From assembly GCA_965219035.1 (NCBI GenBank), contig CBDCMR010000003.1:1116001-1180000 (forward strand): a DNA stretch of 64,000 bases, given 5' to 3'. Numbering within the stretch: the first letter of the stretch is position 1; each line of letters starts with the position of its first letter. Shown here one piece after another: positions 25,046 to 32,375 of this stretch. A model generated the notes under the pieces. It was not told the DNA's origin. It did no database searches and saw nothing but the letters and a program-made list of their open reading frames with translations. The position numbers and the translations under genes were made by a program. This DNA comes from CBDCKN01 sp965219035 (GTDB lineage: Bacteria; Gemmatimonadota; Gemmatimonadetes; Longimicrobiales; Gaopeijiaceae).

Positions 25046-25755
25046 GAGCGACCCTCGAGCAGTTCCGGGGCGACGGCCTTTACGAAAGCGGCGTATACGT
25101 CATGGTATGGATCGCCGGACAGGGCGGCGAGGTTGGCTCGAATCGTATCTCGATCACCCCGCGTGATGGGTCCCGTCGAATCGGTGTCAACTTTCTCGAG
25201 GTTGGCTGCGACCTGACGGAGATAGGGAAGAGCGACGCTGGGTGGCAGCTGCAATTGCTCTTCAAACGTGTGAAACAGCTTGTTCCACAATACCATGGTA
25301 AAATTGCCGGCCATTACGGCGAGGCTGTGATACAACGGCTTGAGACCCGCGGCGAGAGTGTAACGTGGGTTTGGCAGCTCTGGAAACACGTCTTCAAAGC
25401 GGGGCTCGCCCTCTTCGCAAACAAAAGGTATGGATTCGTATGTCACTCGATTGTAGAGGTCTGCGCCGAACGTTGTGAGGGGATGCATCCCCGTGGCCGA
25501 AGACGTGACGAGGCTTCCCGAAAAGTGGATGAGCGTTTTTTCCCGTAACCCATCGTTCGAAGTGATGAGCTGTTCGATCGCGGCGTCGCTGACCAGTAGG
25601 AGAACGGCATCACTCTCGGCAAGAGCGGCGCTTGGTGGGGCGTTCCCCGCCGACCGGCGCGACCAATTCACATGAGGCAGGTCGAGGAGATCGAAGTAGT
25701 GCGTCATGTGCCGTGCCACGCGTCCATCGCCCACGATTCCATACCGGATTGCCAT
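25042..25755 (-). CDS. Rossmann / DUF2520 oxidoreductase, candidate ketopantoate reductase
   Basis: The 237 residues begin with a Rossmann NAD(P) motif (YGIVGDGRVARHMTHYF). LLVSDAAIEQLI and LIHFSGSLVTSSATGMHPLT follow, then the helical DUF2520 domain with GLKPLYHSLAVMAGNFTMVL. It is the first gene of an operon with panB and panC, joined by overlapping stop-start codons. No panE or ilvC-like ketopantoate reductase is seen here. A non-orthologous reductase, PanG, is known in other bacteria and is of this general type, so this gene may supply the missing step. That assignment is inference from context. Confidence 0.75.
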   Translation of the reverse strand: MAIRYGIVGDGRVARHMTHYFDLLDLPHVNWSRRSAGNAPPSAALAESDAVLLLVSDAAIEQLITSNDGLREKTLIHFSGSLVTSSATGMHPLTTFGADLYNRVTYESIPFVCEEGEPRFEDVFPELPNPRYTLAAGLKPLYHSLAVMAGNFTMVLWNKLFHTFEEQLQLPPSVALPYLRQVAANLEKVDTDSTGPITRGDRDTIRANLAALSGDPYHDVYAAFVKAVAPELLEGRS

Positions 25756-25971
25756 TCCTTAATCTACCTACTGAGCCGAGGGCCGGGCACCAGCACACGG
25801 TTGCGCCGGAGGGTGCGGGCCGCAAGAGAGGCCCTGAGACCTTGCGTGGGGCGGCTGGCATGGGTCCTGCAGCCCATGACCCCGGATCTTACTGGCTGCG
25901 ACCGGATCTGATCACGTGAGATCGCGTTGCGCCGCCTCTGGAAAGGTGAACCAAGGAGCGGAGCACCCGAT

Positions 25972-26523
25972 ATGCGCATGCCACAGTCTTCCGAAGTCTG
26001 CAGAAAAGTACCGGTCCTCCTCATTGCCGGTACCCTCGTCCTGGGTGCGGCGGCGTGCAGTGACGGCTCCACGGGTGTGGAGCTATCCAGCGTTCGCATC
26101 CTTCTCACCGAGGCCCCGTCCGACGTCATCGCCAGCGCCGAGGTGTGGATCTCGAGGGTCTATCTCGAGGGTGGGGACGACGAGGAAACCGAAGGGGGGC
26201 GCGTGGATCTCTTCAACGATCCTGAGAACCCCCAGCACTACGATCACCTGACCCTGCAGGACGGTGTCACGGCCGACCTCACCGGCGCGGTGGAGGTGGA
26301 CGTCGGCCTTTACGGCAGCCTGCGACTGGTCGTGGACCGCGCCCTCGTGACCCTTGTGGAGGGCGTGTCGTTCGAGGACGGAACGGACAACGCCACTCTC
26401 TTCGTCCCCAGTGGGAGCAGCAGCGGCATCAAGGTCCTGCTCAATCAAGACCTGGAGGTGGTGAACAGCCCCGGCGGGTACGGCACCCGGCGGGGCATCT
26501 CCTTGCCCGCCCGAAACGGCTAG
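25972..26523 (+). CDS. DUF4382 lipoprotein, possibly C-terminally truncated
   Basis: A lipoprotein signal (LLIAGTLVLGAAAC) starts the protein. The DUF4382 domain has SVRILLTEAPSDVIASAEVW, VDLFNDPENPQHYDHLTLQD and LFVPSGSSSGIKVLLNQ. In full members several more beta strands follow the G-I-K segment; here the frame ends after an Arg/Gly-rich tail (YGTRRGISLPARNG). A late frameshift or truncation is therefore possible. The family is of unknown function and lies at the cell envelope. An upstream AAGGAG is about 14 bases from the ATG. Confidence 0.65.
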   Translation: MRMPQSSEVCRKVPVLLIAGTLVLGAAACSDGSTGVELSSVRILLTEAPSDVIASAEVWISRVYLEGGDDEETEGGRVDLFNDPENPQHYDHLTLQDGVTADLTGAVEVDVGLYGSLRLVVDRALVTLVEGVSFEDGTDNATLFVPSGSSSGIKVLLNQDLEVVNSPGGYGTRRGISLPARNG

Positions 26524-26534
26524 CGCCGCCTCGG

Positions 26535-27044
26535 CTACGCTCCTTGGGCTTGAGCCTTCGGGGACCCGATCACCCCGGGATGCCCGGCCAGTCGCCGTGA
26601 AAAGCCCAGCTGCCCAGCGTGGTAGTTGCCGTGGAACACGAGCAGGTTCAGGTACTCACCTCGGCTGCACTCCTGGCCGAAGGGGTCGCTGAAGCCCCCC
26701 TCGTCGAGCTCCTCGTCGGTAAGGCGCTCGATGGCGGCCAGGCAGCGATCCTGTGAGCCCAGGAAGCGGTCCCGCATGGTGTCCCAATCGATGGCGTCGT
26801 CAGCACCCGTGATGGGCTCTTCTCTGGCCCTTGCCAGGGACTCGTCCGCCCAGACCGGCTCCTCTCCCAGGAGCTCGAGGGCGCGATTATGGCTTCCGAT
26901 CAGGTGGCCCAGCATCCAGTTCGAGCAGTTGCCACCGGGCTCAGGTTGCTTGATCGAGTCCTCCTGGTTCAAGCCGGTAACATTCGCGCCGACGACCTTG
27001 TAGAGCAGAGCGTACTGGGTCTTGAGTAGGTCTTTGGTGTTCAT
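26535..27044 (-). CDS. DinB-family protein
   Basis: This 169-residue four-helix-bundle protein has GGNCSNWMLGHLIGSHNRAL (first His ligand, after N-W-x-x-x-H) and FHGNYHAGQLGFSRRLAG (the other two His). The metal triad H-H-H of DinB/YfiT-type thiol transferases is thus complete. Members transfer bacillithiol-like thiols or act in stress defence. Its ATG overlaps the stop of the MarR regulator gene (ATGA), so the two form one operon. Confidence 0.8.
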   Translation of the reverse strand: MNTKDLLKTQYALLYKVVGANVTGLNQEDSIKQPEPGGNCSNWMLGHLIGSHNRALELLGEEPVWADESLARAREEPITGADDAIDWDTMRDRFLGSQDRCLAAIERLTDEELDEGGFSDPFGQECSRGEYLNLLVFHGNYHAGQLGFSRRLAGHPGVIGSPKAQAQGA

Positions 27045-27487
27045 ACTTCCTCCCTCCCTCTGAGTTCGACTTGCGTGACGTCGCTCATCGCCCGCATCAC
27101 GGCATCGAATCCGTCGAGATCCCTATCCTCCACTCTCTCTGCTATGCTCGCTTCGAGATTCTCGAGGATGCCGCGTAGGTGGGTCGCGATGGTGCTCCCC
27201 TCCTCAGTTACCCGGATCAAGAATGACCTGCGGTCCTTCTCGTTCGACTCCCTGACCACGAGCCCCTTCTCCTCCAGCCGATCGAGCATCCCGGTGAGGG
27301 TCGACGGCTTGTGCCCGAACACGCGTGTCAACTCGGACACGGGACATGGCCCGTAGAGCGTCGTATACGAGAGCAGGTGTCCTTCCACCGGCTCCACTCC
27401 GAGGGCTCCGGATTCCTCCAGCATGAACTCGGCGATCTGCCTGGTCCCCTTGTGAATCGGCGAGACGAATCGGAGCGGCTTGGCCAA
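27041..27487 (-). CDS. MarR-family transcriptional regulator
   Basis: The winged-helix core is TLYGPCPVSELTRVFGHKPS then TLTGMLDRLEEKGLVVRESN, with the wing ESNEKDRRSFLIRVTEEG. The frame can be extended back to a TTG at 27568, but a clear promoter (27528-27555) lies inside that extension. A TTG at 27485-27487 gives a normal 148-residue protein with a short leader and is preferred. The regulator probably controls itself and the coupled DinB gene through the palindrome between the -35 and -10 boxes. The ligand is unknown. Confidence 0.8.
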   Translation of the reverse strand: MAKPLRFVSPIHKGTRQIAEFMLEESGALGVEPVEGHLLSYTTLYGPCPVSELTRVFGHKPSTLTGMLDRLEEKGLVVRESNEKDRRSFLIRVTEEGSTIATHLRGILENLEASIAERVEDRDLDGFDAVMRAMSDVTQVELRGREEV

Positions 27488-27527
27488 GGGCGAGGCCCTT
27501 TCTGAGGGCGAGTTAATACGACAACGA

Positions 27528-27555
27528 AATATACGGTACCGAACTAAATATGCAA
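27528..27555 (-). promoter_or_regulatory. Sigma70-type promoter with embedded palindrome for marR-dinB
   Basis: On the minus strand TTGCAT (27550-27555) and TATATT (27528-27533) are separated by 16 bases. The spacer holds the perfect palindrome CGGTACCG (27534-27541). The site lies in an AT-rich island unlike its surroundings. A repressor bound to the palindrome would block the promoter, which suits MarR self-control. Confidence 0.65.
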
Positions 27556-27613
27556 GGGTCCTGGACAACCCGGTGAGTCCGGCAGGTGTCCACCCACCCG
27601 GGGGGGCGGTGCC

Positions 27614-27982
27614 TCAGCCCTCTTTCTTCTTCCCGGTCCAGGGACTCTCGCCGCGAGGCGTGGTCAGGGTGCCGGCCATGGTGTCGCCGTCGACCTCACC
27701 CTGGAACGTCAAGCTGAACCGACCGCCCCCCATGGACAGCGTGAAGCCGATGTCGTTCCCCTGGATCATTCCGTTGCTCAAGGTCCCCTGGCCCCTTTCC
27801 ATCTGAGCAGTGCCGGTCAGCTCGGTGCCGTCCTGGGCGAGGGTGACGACGAAGGTGCGGGCGCCCCTGGGCGACTCCCAGGACACCTCCCACATCCCCG
27901 AGACGTCTTGTGCGGCTGCTAGAGCGGTTGCGACGAGAAGAGCGGCTGCCGCGAACGCTGCCGATGTTACGTGCTGCTTCAT
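27614..27982 (-). CDS. Small secreted beta-rich protein of unknown function
   Basis: A signal peptide (SAAFAAAALLVATALAAAQ) precedes about 100 residues of repeating beta hairpins: SGMWEVSWESPRGARTFVVT, LAQDGTELTGTAQM and TFQGEVDGDTMAGTLTTPRG. The pattern resembles small lipocalin-like domains found after amidohydrolases in this type of genome. The ATG at 27982 is chosen because it sits directly at the signal; an upstream GTG-like extension adds 10 unlikely residues. It is monocistronic. Confidence 0.65.
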   Translation of the reverse strand: MKQHVTSAAFAAAALLVATALAAAQDVSGMWEVSWESPRGARTFVVTLAQDGTELTGTAQMERGQGTLSNGMIQGNDIGFTLSMGGGRFSLTFQGEVDGDTMAGTLTTPRGESPWTGKKKEG

Positions 27983-28135
27983 GTGGGTTCCTCCGGCGTG
28001 GGGCCAGTCCACTCTTGCTTTGGCTTGTGCTTGTTTCTAGGGATGACACCTCGGGTGCGGGACCCGTTGAGGCCGCCCGCGACTTTAACAATGAGACGCC
28101 CGCGGGCGTCCATACGCTAAATACCGTCGCCTCCA

Positions 28136-29830
28136 GTGAGACTTGTCGTGATACCCTTCACCCCGCTGGCTTCTGCGCTCATGCTGATGGGTGCGCTCGC
28201 CCTCCCCACCCGAGCTCTGGAACAGTATGCGGCGCCCAGCATTGCCGACTCCCTCGAGCTTGTGGAGGAGGCCATGGACATCCAGGCGCGCTACGAGCGC
28301 TATCGGGAGCAGCGCACGGCCCCCGACCTGGCCGACCTCAGCCGTCGGTGCGACGACGTCGTTGGGCGCTTCTGCTTTCGCTTCCCGGACTACGCCGACG
28401 TTGACGACTGGCGAGCACCCGAGGAGCCCGTGGAGCTCAAGCTGGCCCGGACTCGAGTGCTCAAAGATCTCGGTGACATAGCACGGAAGATTCCGGGGGA
28501 CCGCTGGATCCTCGGCCAGCGGGTCTATTACCTGACCGACATGGGTGCTTGGACGGGCGCCGCCAATCTGGCCCGGAGATGCGGCGGACGAACCCACTGG
28601 TGGTGCACGGCTCTGGCCGGCTACGTGCACCACGCGAGCGGACTCTGGACCGTGGCGGATGAGGTCTTCGCCCAGGCACTGGAGGAGATGCCACCCGATA
28701 CGGCCGCCCGCTGGAGAGCCCCCGAGCACCTCCTGGAGGATTCGGCCTGGAAGATCTACAAGAAGGCGGCCGACAAAGAGAGGTTGGAGCAGCGGCTGTG
28801 GATGCTCTCCGACCCTCTCTACCTCGTGGAGGGCAACGACCGCAAGACGGAGCAGTACGCACGGCAGGTCCTCATCCGGATTAGGGCGGAGGCCATCAAC
28901 GGCACGGGTCTGGATTGGGAGGATGACCTGGAGGAGATCACCCTCCGGTGGGGAGCGCCCGAGGCCTGGTCCCGGGAGCGAGACCTACCGACGGGGGACT
29001 CGCTGGTGGACTCCCGGCGCATGGTGAGCCACCGCCGGGGGCAGGAGTTCCTGCCCCCGTTCGAGGCGCTGGAGGATCCGTCGGAGATGGCCCCGGGTGA
29101 GTGGACCCTCGGAGACCGGGCGCGCCTCGAGCTCAGGGAGAACGGCCCGCTCGTGGATCCGCTCAACAGCGGCAGCTTGCTGGAGCAGGCGACCCAGGCC
29201 AACGACCTGTTCGGGGATTCCGCCGATCTCAACGCCATCCTTCGCGATGGCATCATCAGATCCGGGCCGCGTACCGGATACACGGCGCCCTACGCTCCGG
29301 AGCTCGACGTCCTCGAGACCCAGGTGGCGCGTTTCCGGCGGGGCGACTCGCTCTTGGTGGCAGGGGCCTTCGCCCCGAAGCCGGAGGAGAAGAAGGACCC
29401 CACGGCCCCGCCGCCACCCACGCTGCGAATGCCCGACGGTGTGGACCTGAGGGCGGCGCGCAACGAGGGTCGGTCCGACAAGCAGAGACGCACCAATCCG
29501 TTTGGTAAGGTGCGTGAGGTGCCTATACCGTTCATCGCCGAGGTGTCGGAAGAGCGTATCCGATCGGGGCTCTTCCTCATCGACTCCGAAGGCGGCAAGT
29601 GGCTCGAGGTCCTGGGCGAGGGGCCGAAGGGCGCCTTCCAGCTCCAGGCGCCCAACGGGCACTACATCGTCGGCCTGGAAGCGTTCAGCCCCGACGAGAA
29701 GAAGGCCTGGAGGGATCGGCACGGCCTCTGGCAGGATCCCATCGTCACAGTGGAGATCGAGCTTCCGGGCCGGGAGCCCATGACGGTGGTCCGCCCCATC
29801 AGCATCGTGCCCAGGTCGGCGGAGCAATAG
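28136..29830 (+). CDS. Secreted protein with GWxTD-like segment
   Basis: The start is GTG with a hydrophobic signal (FTPLASALMLMGALALPTRA). The 564 residues have an N-terminal helical part (about 30-215) with paired Cys residues near 70-80 (RRCDDVVGRFCFRF) and 148-160, suggesting disulfides. A segment at 220-280 (LWMLSDPLYLVEGNDRKTEQ, then ITLRWGAPEAW) is like the GWxTD domain. The rest is a beta-rich C-terminus with a Pro-rich stretch near 425. It is probably a periplasmic scaffold or outer-membrane-associated protein. The GWxTD match is partial. Confidence 0.5.
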   Translation: MRLVVIPFTPLASALMLMGALALPTRALEQYAAPSIADSLELVEEAMDIQARYERYREQRTAPDLADLSRRCDDVVGRFCFRFPDYADVDDWRAPEEPVELKLARTRVLKDLGDIARKIPGDRWILGQRVYYLTDMGAWTGAANLARRCGGRTHWWCTALAGYVHHASGLWTVADEVFAQALEEMPPDTAARWRAPEHLLEDSAWKIYKKAADKERLEQRLWMLSDPLYLVEGNDRKTEQYARQVLIRIRAEAINGTGLDWEDDLEEITLRWGAPEAWSRERDLPTGDSLVDSRRMVSHRRGQEFLPPFEALEDPSEMAPGEWTLGDRARLELRENGPLVDPLNSGSLLEQATQANDLFGDSADLNAILRDGIIRSGPRTGYTAPYAPELDVLETQVARFRRGDSLLVAGAFAPKPEEKKDPTAPPPPTLRMPDGVDLRAARNEGRSDKQRRTNPFGKVREVPIPFIAEVSEERIRSGLFLIDSEGGKWLEVLGEGPKGAFQLQAPNGHYIVGLEAFSPDEKKAWRDRHGLWQDPIVTVEIELPGREPMTVVRPISIVPRSAEQ

Positions 29831-29842
29831 AACGCGCGCTGC

Positions 29843-29870
29843 GGGCCGCACGCCCCGGGCCGCACGCCCC
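29843..29870 (+). repeat. Two tandem 14-bp GC-rich units
   Basis: GGGCCGCACGCCCC occurs twice back to back just after the preceding stop codon. Each unit can partly self-pair, so this may work as a weak terminator. Otherwise the 166-base gap shows nothing. Confidence 0.5.
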
Positions 29871-29996
29871 GGCGGGCCCCGGCCGATCAGACGGACCGGC
29901 CACGTCGGTCCACGTTGGCGTTTCGACCCGTAGGGTGGATACTGTGGTGGGGCAGTGATGCCGTTCCTGTGACGCCAACATCTCCGATTCCAAAGG

Positions 29997-30821
29997 ATGC
30001 CCGCCGTGATAGCTACGCCCCTCCGGATCGCCGGCACCGTCGGCGTGATCGCGATTCTCATCATCATTCCGGGGACGTTGCGCGCCACACTCTCGAGGCC
30101 CTCTCAGGAGAGAGATCAAGTGAGCCCGAACGAGATCGTCCGGCTCCTCGACGCCGACCAGGCCGTGTTCGGCGTCTTCTCTGGCGAGAAGACGGCGGAG
30201 CAGGGAGCGAGGATCGTCGAGAACCGGGAGACGGACTTCGTCTTCTACTCTCTGGAGACGGGGCCCTTCGACATCCCCACCATGGAGGTCTACTTGAGGG
30301 CCATGGCGGAGGCGGCTGGCGGGAGCGCACACCCCGTCGTGCTCCGTATCCCGCCCATCAGGGACGGAAAGGAGGCGGCACGAGAGCGGGTCCGTCAGGG
30401 CCTCGACGCGGGAGTCGACGGTATCGTCTTTCCCCACGTGGAGACAGCGGACGAGGCTGCCCTCGCCGTGAGCTACATGGGCGAGGACGTCTGGCCCGGA
30501 AACCCAGAGGGTGGTCTGCTCAACATCCTCCTCATCGAGGACCAGGTGGGAGTTCGGAATGCGCGCGAGATCGTCGCCACGCCGGGTGTCGGGGTAATCA
30601 TCCCGGGGCCGGGGGATCTGCGGCGGGCCTACGGGGGCGACGCCGAGGCCATCGAAGGTGCCATCCAGACGGTGCTGTCGGCCTGTAAGGAGTTCGACGT
30701 TCCGTGCGGCATCACCGCCGGGGCCGACGACATCGCGGAGCGGCTCGACCAGGGATTCCGCCTCATCATCGTCAACCGCGATGATGCTTTGGCGGTAGGA
30801 AGAGCGGCGGCGGGGCGCTAG
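29997..30821 (+). CDS. HpcH/HpaI-type aldolase with N-terminal membrane anchor
   Basis: The 274 residues start with a membrane segment (GTVGVIAILIIIPGTLRATL), unusual for this normally cytosolic family. The barrel shows HPVVLRIPPIRDG (substrate Arg), GVDGIVFPHVETADEA, ILLIEDQVG (metal Glu) and IIPGPGDLRRAYGG (metal Asp). The metal pair is thus intact. Class II pyruvate aldolases of this group cleave hydroxy-keto acids. A paralogue at 41446-42207 has lost the metal Asp. The family fit is good; the substrate is unknown. Confidence 0.8.
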   Translation: MPAVIATPLRIAGTVGVIAILIIIPGTLRATLSRPSQERDQVSPNEIVRLLDADQAVFGVFSGEKTAEQGARIVENRETDFVFYSLETGPFDIPTMEVYLRAMAEAAGGSAHPVVLRIPPIRDGKEAARERVRQGLDAGVDGIVFPHVETADEAALAVSYMGEDVWPGNPEGGLLNILLIEDQVGVRNAREIVATPGVGVIIPGPGDLRRAYGGDAEAIEGAIQTVLSACKEFDVPCGITAGADDIAERLDQGFRLIIVNRDDALAVGRAAAGR

Positions 30822-30870
30822 AAGCATGAGGCGGCCGGGTCATCTCGAGGCGGTGGAGAACGACCCGCGA

Positions 30871-32016
30871 TTAGGCCCTTCGCGAGCGCCACGCCTCGAG
30901 CAACTTTGCCTCGTGCGGGGCCATCGTCTCCATCGAAGCCGGGCCAAAGCCGAGATCCGGCGCGACGCGCAGGCCGGCACGCATCTGAGACCGCCGCTCC
31001 GCATCCTGCGACTTCCACCACTCCAGCGTATCCCGTACCGTGTCGGCGAGCGGTCGGAGGGTGAGGCCGGCGGCGCGAGCACGACCCCCGTTCACCTGAT
31101 GGACAGCGCCGAACTCGCCACTCGGCGCGTGCCAGATCGGAAAGCTGGCGCCATGGTCGCTGAGGAAATCTGCGGCGACCCAGGTGAATTCGGCGTCGGC
31201 GCCGGTCGTGTTGCGCGTCACCACTAACATCTCCCCCATCGTCATCCGCGTCGCCGGTCCCACGGCGTTGAACGCACCGCCGGTTCCCTGCTCGACCATC
31301 CGGATGACCCAAGCCGTGAGATCCCGAGCGTCGATGATCTGGATAGGGTCACTCGGCTCGCCGGGAGCGATCATCTCGCCGTCGTGGTCGACCCGGACGG
31401 GCCAGTAGGTCCAGCGGTCGGTGCCATCGCCCGGTCCCACGATATACCCGGGCCGCACGATCGTGGCGTGGTCCCGGAAGGCCTCCTTCACCGCCTTCTC
31501 ACACAGCACCTTGAGCGGCCCGTAGGTCTCGCCGTTCACCTCTTCGACGGTGGGGTCGTCCATGGTCCCCAGAGCATAGTCCTCGTCAAAGTTCGGCGTG
31601 AGGAAATCCCGGTATGCCGACACCGACGAGATAAAGAGGTATTGGCCCGCGGCGCCACTCAGGAGCTGGGCCGAATCGCGAACGTGCCTCGGTACATAAC
31701 CCGAGTTGTCGATAACCACATCCCACTCCCGCCCCTGAAGGGCCTTCAGGTCTCCGTCGCGATCACCCTTGAGCTTCTCTACATCGGGAAAGAGATGGGG
31801 GTTGGTGCGGCCACGGTTGAAGAGCGTGATCGTGTGGCCTCGGGATTGGGCGTCTCGCACCATGTGCGGACCGATGAATCCGGTGCCACCCAAGATCAAG
31901 ATACGAAGGGTACGCGGTTGTGCGTCCGCACCTGGGCGACAGCCCCCCAAACCGAGGCCCAGGGCGCCCACCGTCGCCGCGCTCACCTTCACAAAATCTC
32001 GTCTCGTCGTGGTCAT
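30871..32016 (-). CDS. Tat-exported NAD-dependent epimerase/reductase-like protein
   Basis: The twin-arginine signal TTRRDFVKVSAATVGALGLG is followed by a Rossmann start LRILILGGTGFIGPHMV. The SDR-extended pattern continues with WDVVIDNSGYVP, YLFISSVSAY and YGPLKVLCEKAV (the Y-x-x-x-K active site). The C-terminal lid ends in TVRDTLEWWKSQ. The 381 residues are full length. It resembles isoflavone-reductase-like or GDP-sugar epimerase-like exported proteins common in this lineage. The ATG at 32016 follows a GAGGAG site; a GTG three codons earlier is the alternative. Confidence 0.8.
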   Translation of the reverse strand: MTTTRRDFVKVSAATVGALGLGLGGCRPGADAQPRTLRILILGGTGFIGPHMVRDAQSRGHTITLFNRGRTNPHLFPDVEKLKGDRDGDLKALQGREWDVVIDNSGYVPRHVRDSAQLLSGAAGQYLFISSVSAYRDFLTPNFDEDYALGTMDDPTVEEVNGETYGPLKVLCEKAVKEAFRDHATIVRPGYIVGPGDGTDRWTYWPVRVDHDGEMIAPGEPSDPIQIIDARDLTAWVIRMVEQGTGGAFNAVGPATRMTMGEMLVVTRNTTGADAEFTWVAADFLSDHGASFPIWHAPSGEFGAVHQVNGGRARAAGLTLRPLADTVRDTLEWWKSQDAERRSQMRAGLRVAPDLGFGPASMETMAPHEAKLLEAWRSRRA

Positions 32017-32025
32017 CGGTCTCAC

Positions 32026-32375
32026 TCCTCAGAATCTCGGAATGCCGGTGAGCCGTGATGCGAGACTGAGGATACCAGGGCCGGGAGAGAGAAGCTACTC
32101 TCTGCCGCTCCGTCTCGACCGACCGGAGGGGCGCTCGCGAAAAACGGACCGACCAGTCGCGTTATGGCACCTACCCTGGCTCGGACCGTGGACCTCATCA
32201 ACCTCGCGCGGGCGAACATGGGGCTCCCTCCCTACGACGGTCCCCTGACGAACGAGGCAGTCTTTGACCAGTTAGGTTGCCCACAAGAGGTCGCGCACGA
32301 TCCGGTTTCGCCTGTGAAGGCGAAACGTCGTAGGATGATGTCGATCCTGAATTCGACGATCCGATCTCTGGAGCT
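32026..32375. other. Intergenic stretch with one strong hairpin
   Basis: This gap between the divergent epimerase and VPS10/BNR genes holds the hairpin at 32305-32326. An open frame from 32164 (INLARANMGLPPYDGPLTNE) looks mildly protein-like but matches nothing I know and overlaps the next gene. Confidence 0.45.
32305..32326 (+). terminator. Perfect 8-bp hairpin upstream of the VPS10/BNR gene
   Basis: GTTTCGCC and GGCGAAAC flank a 6-base loop, 50 bases before the start of the next gene. There is no T-run after it, so it may be a leader structure or a factor-assisted terminator. Confidence 0.45.
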
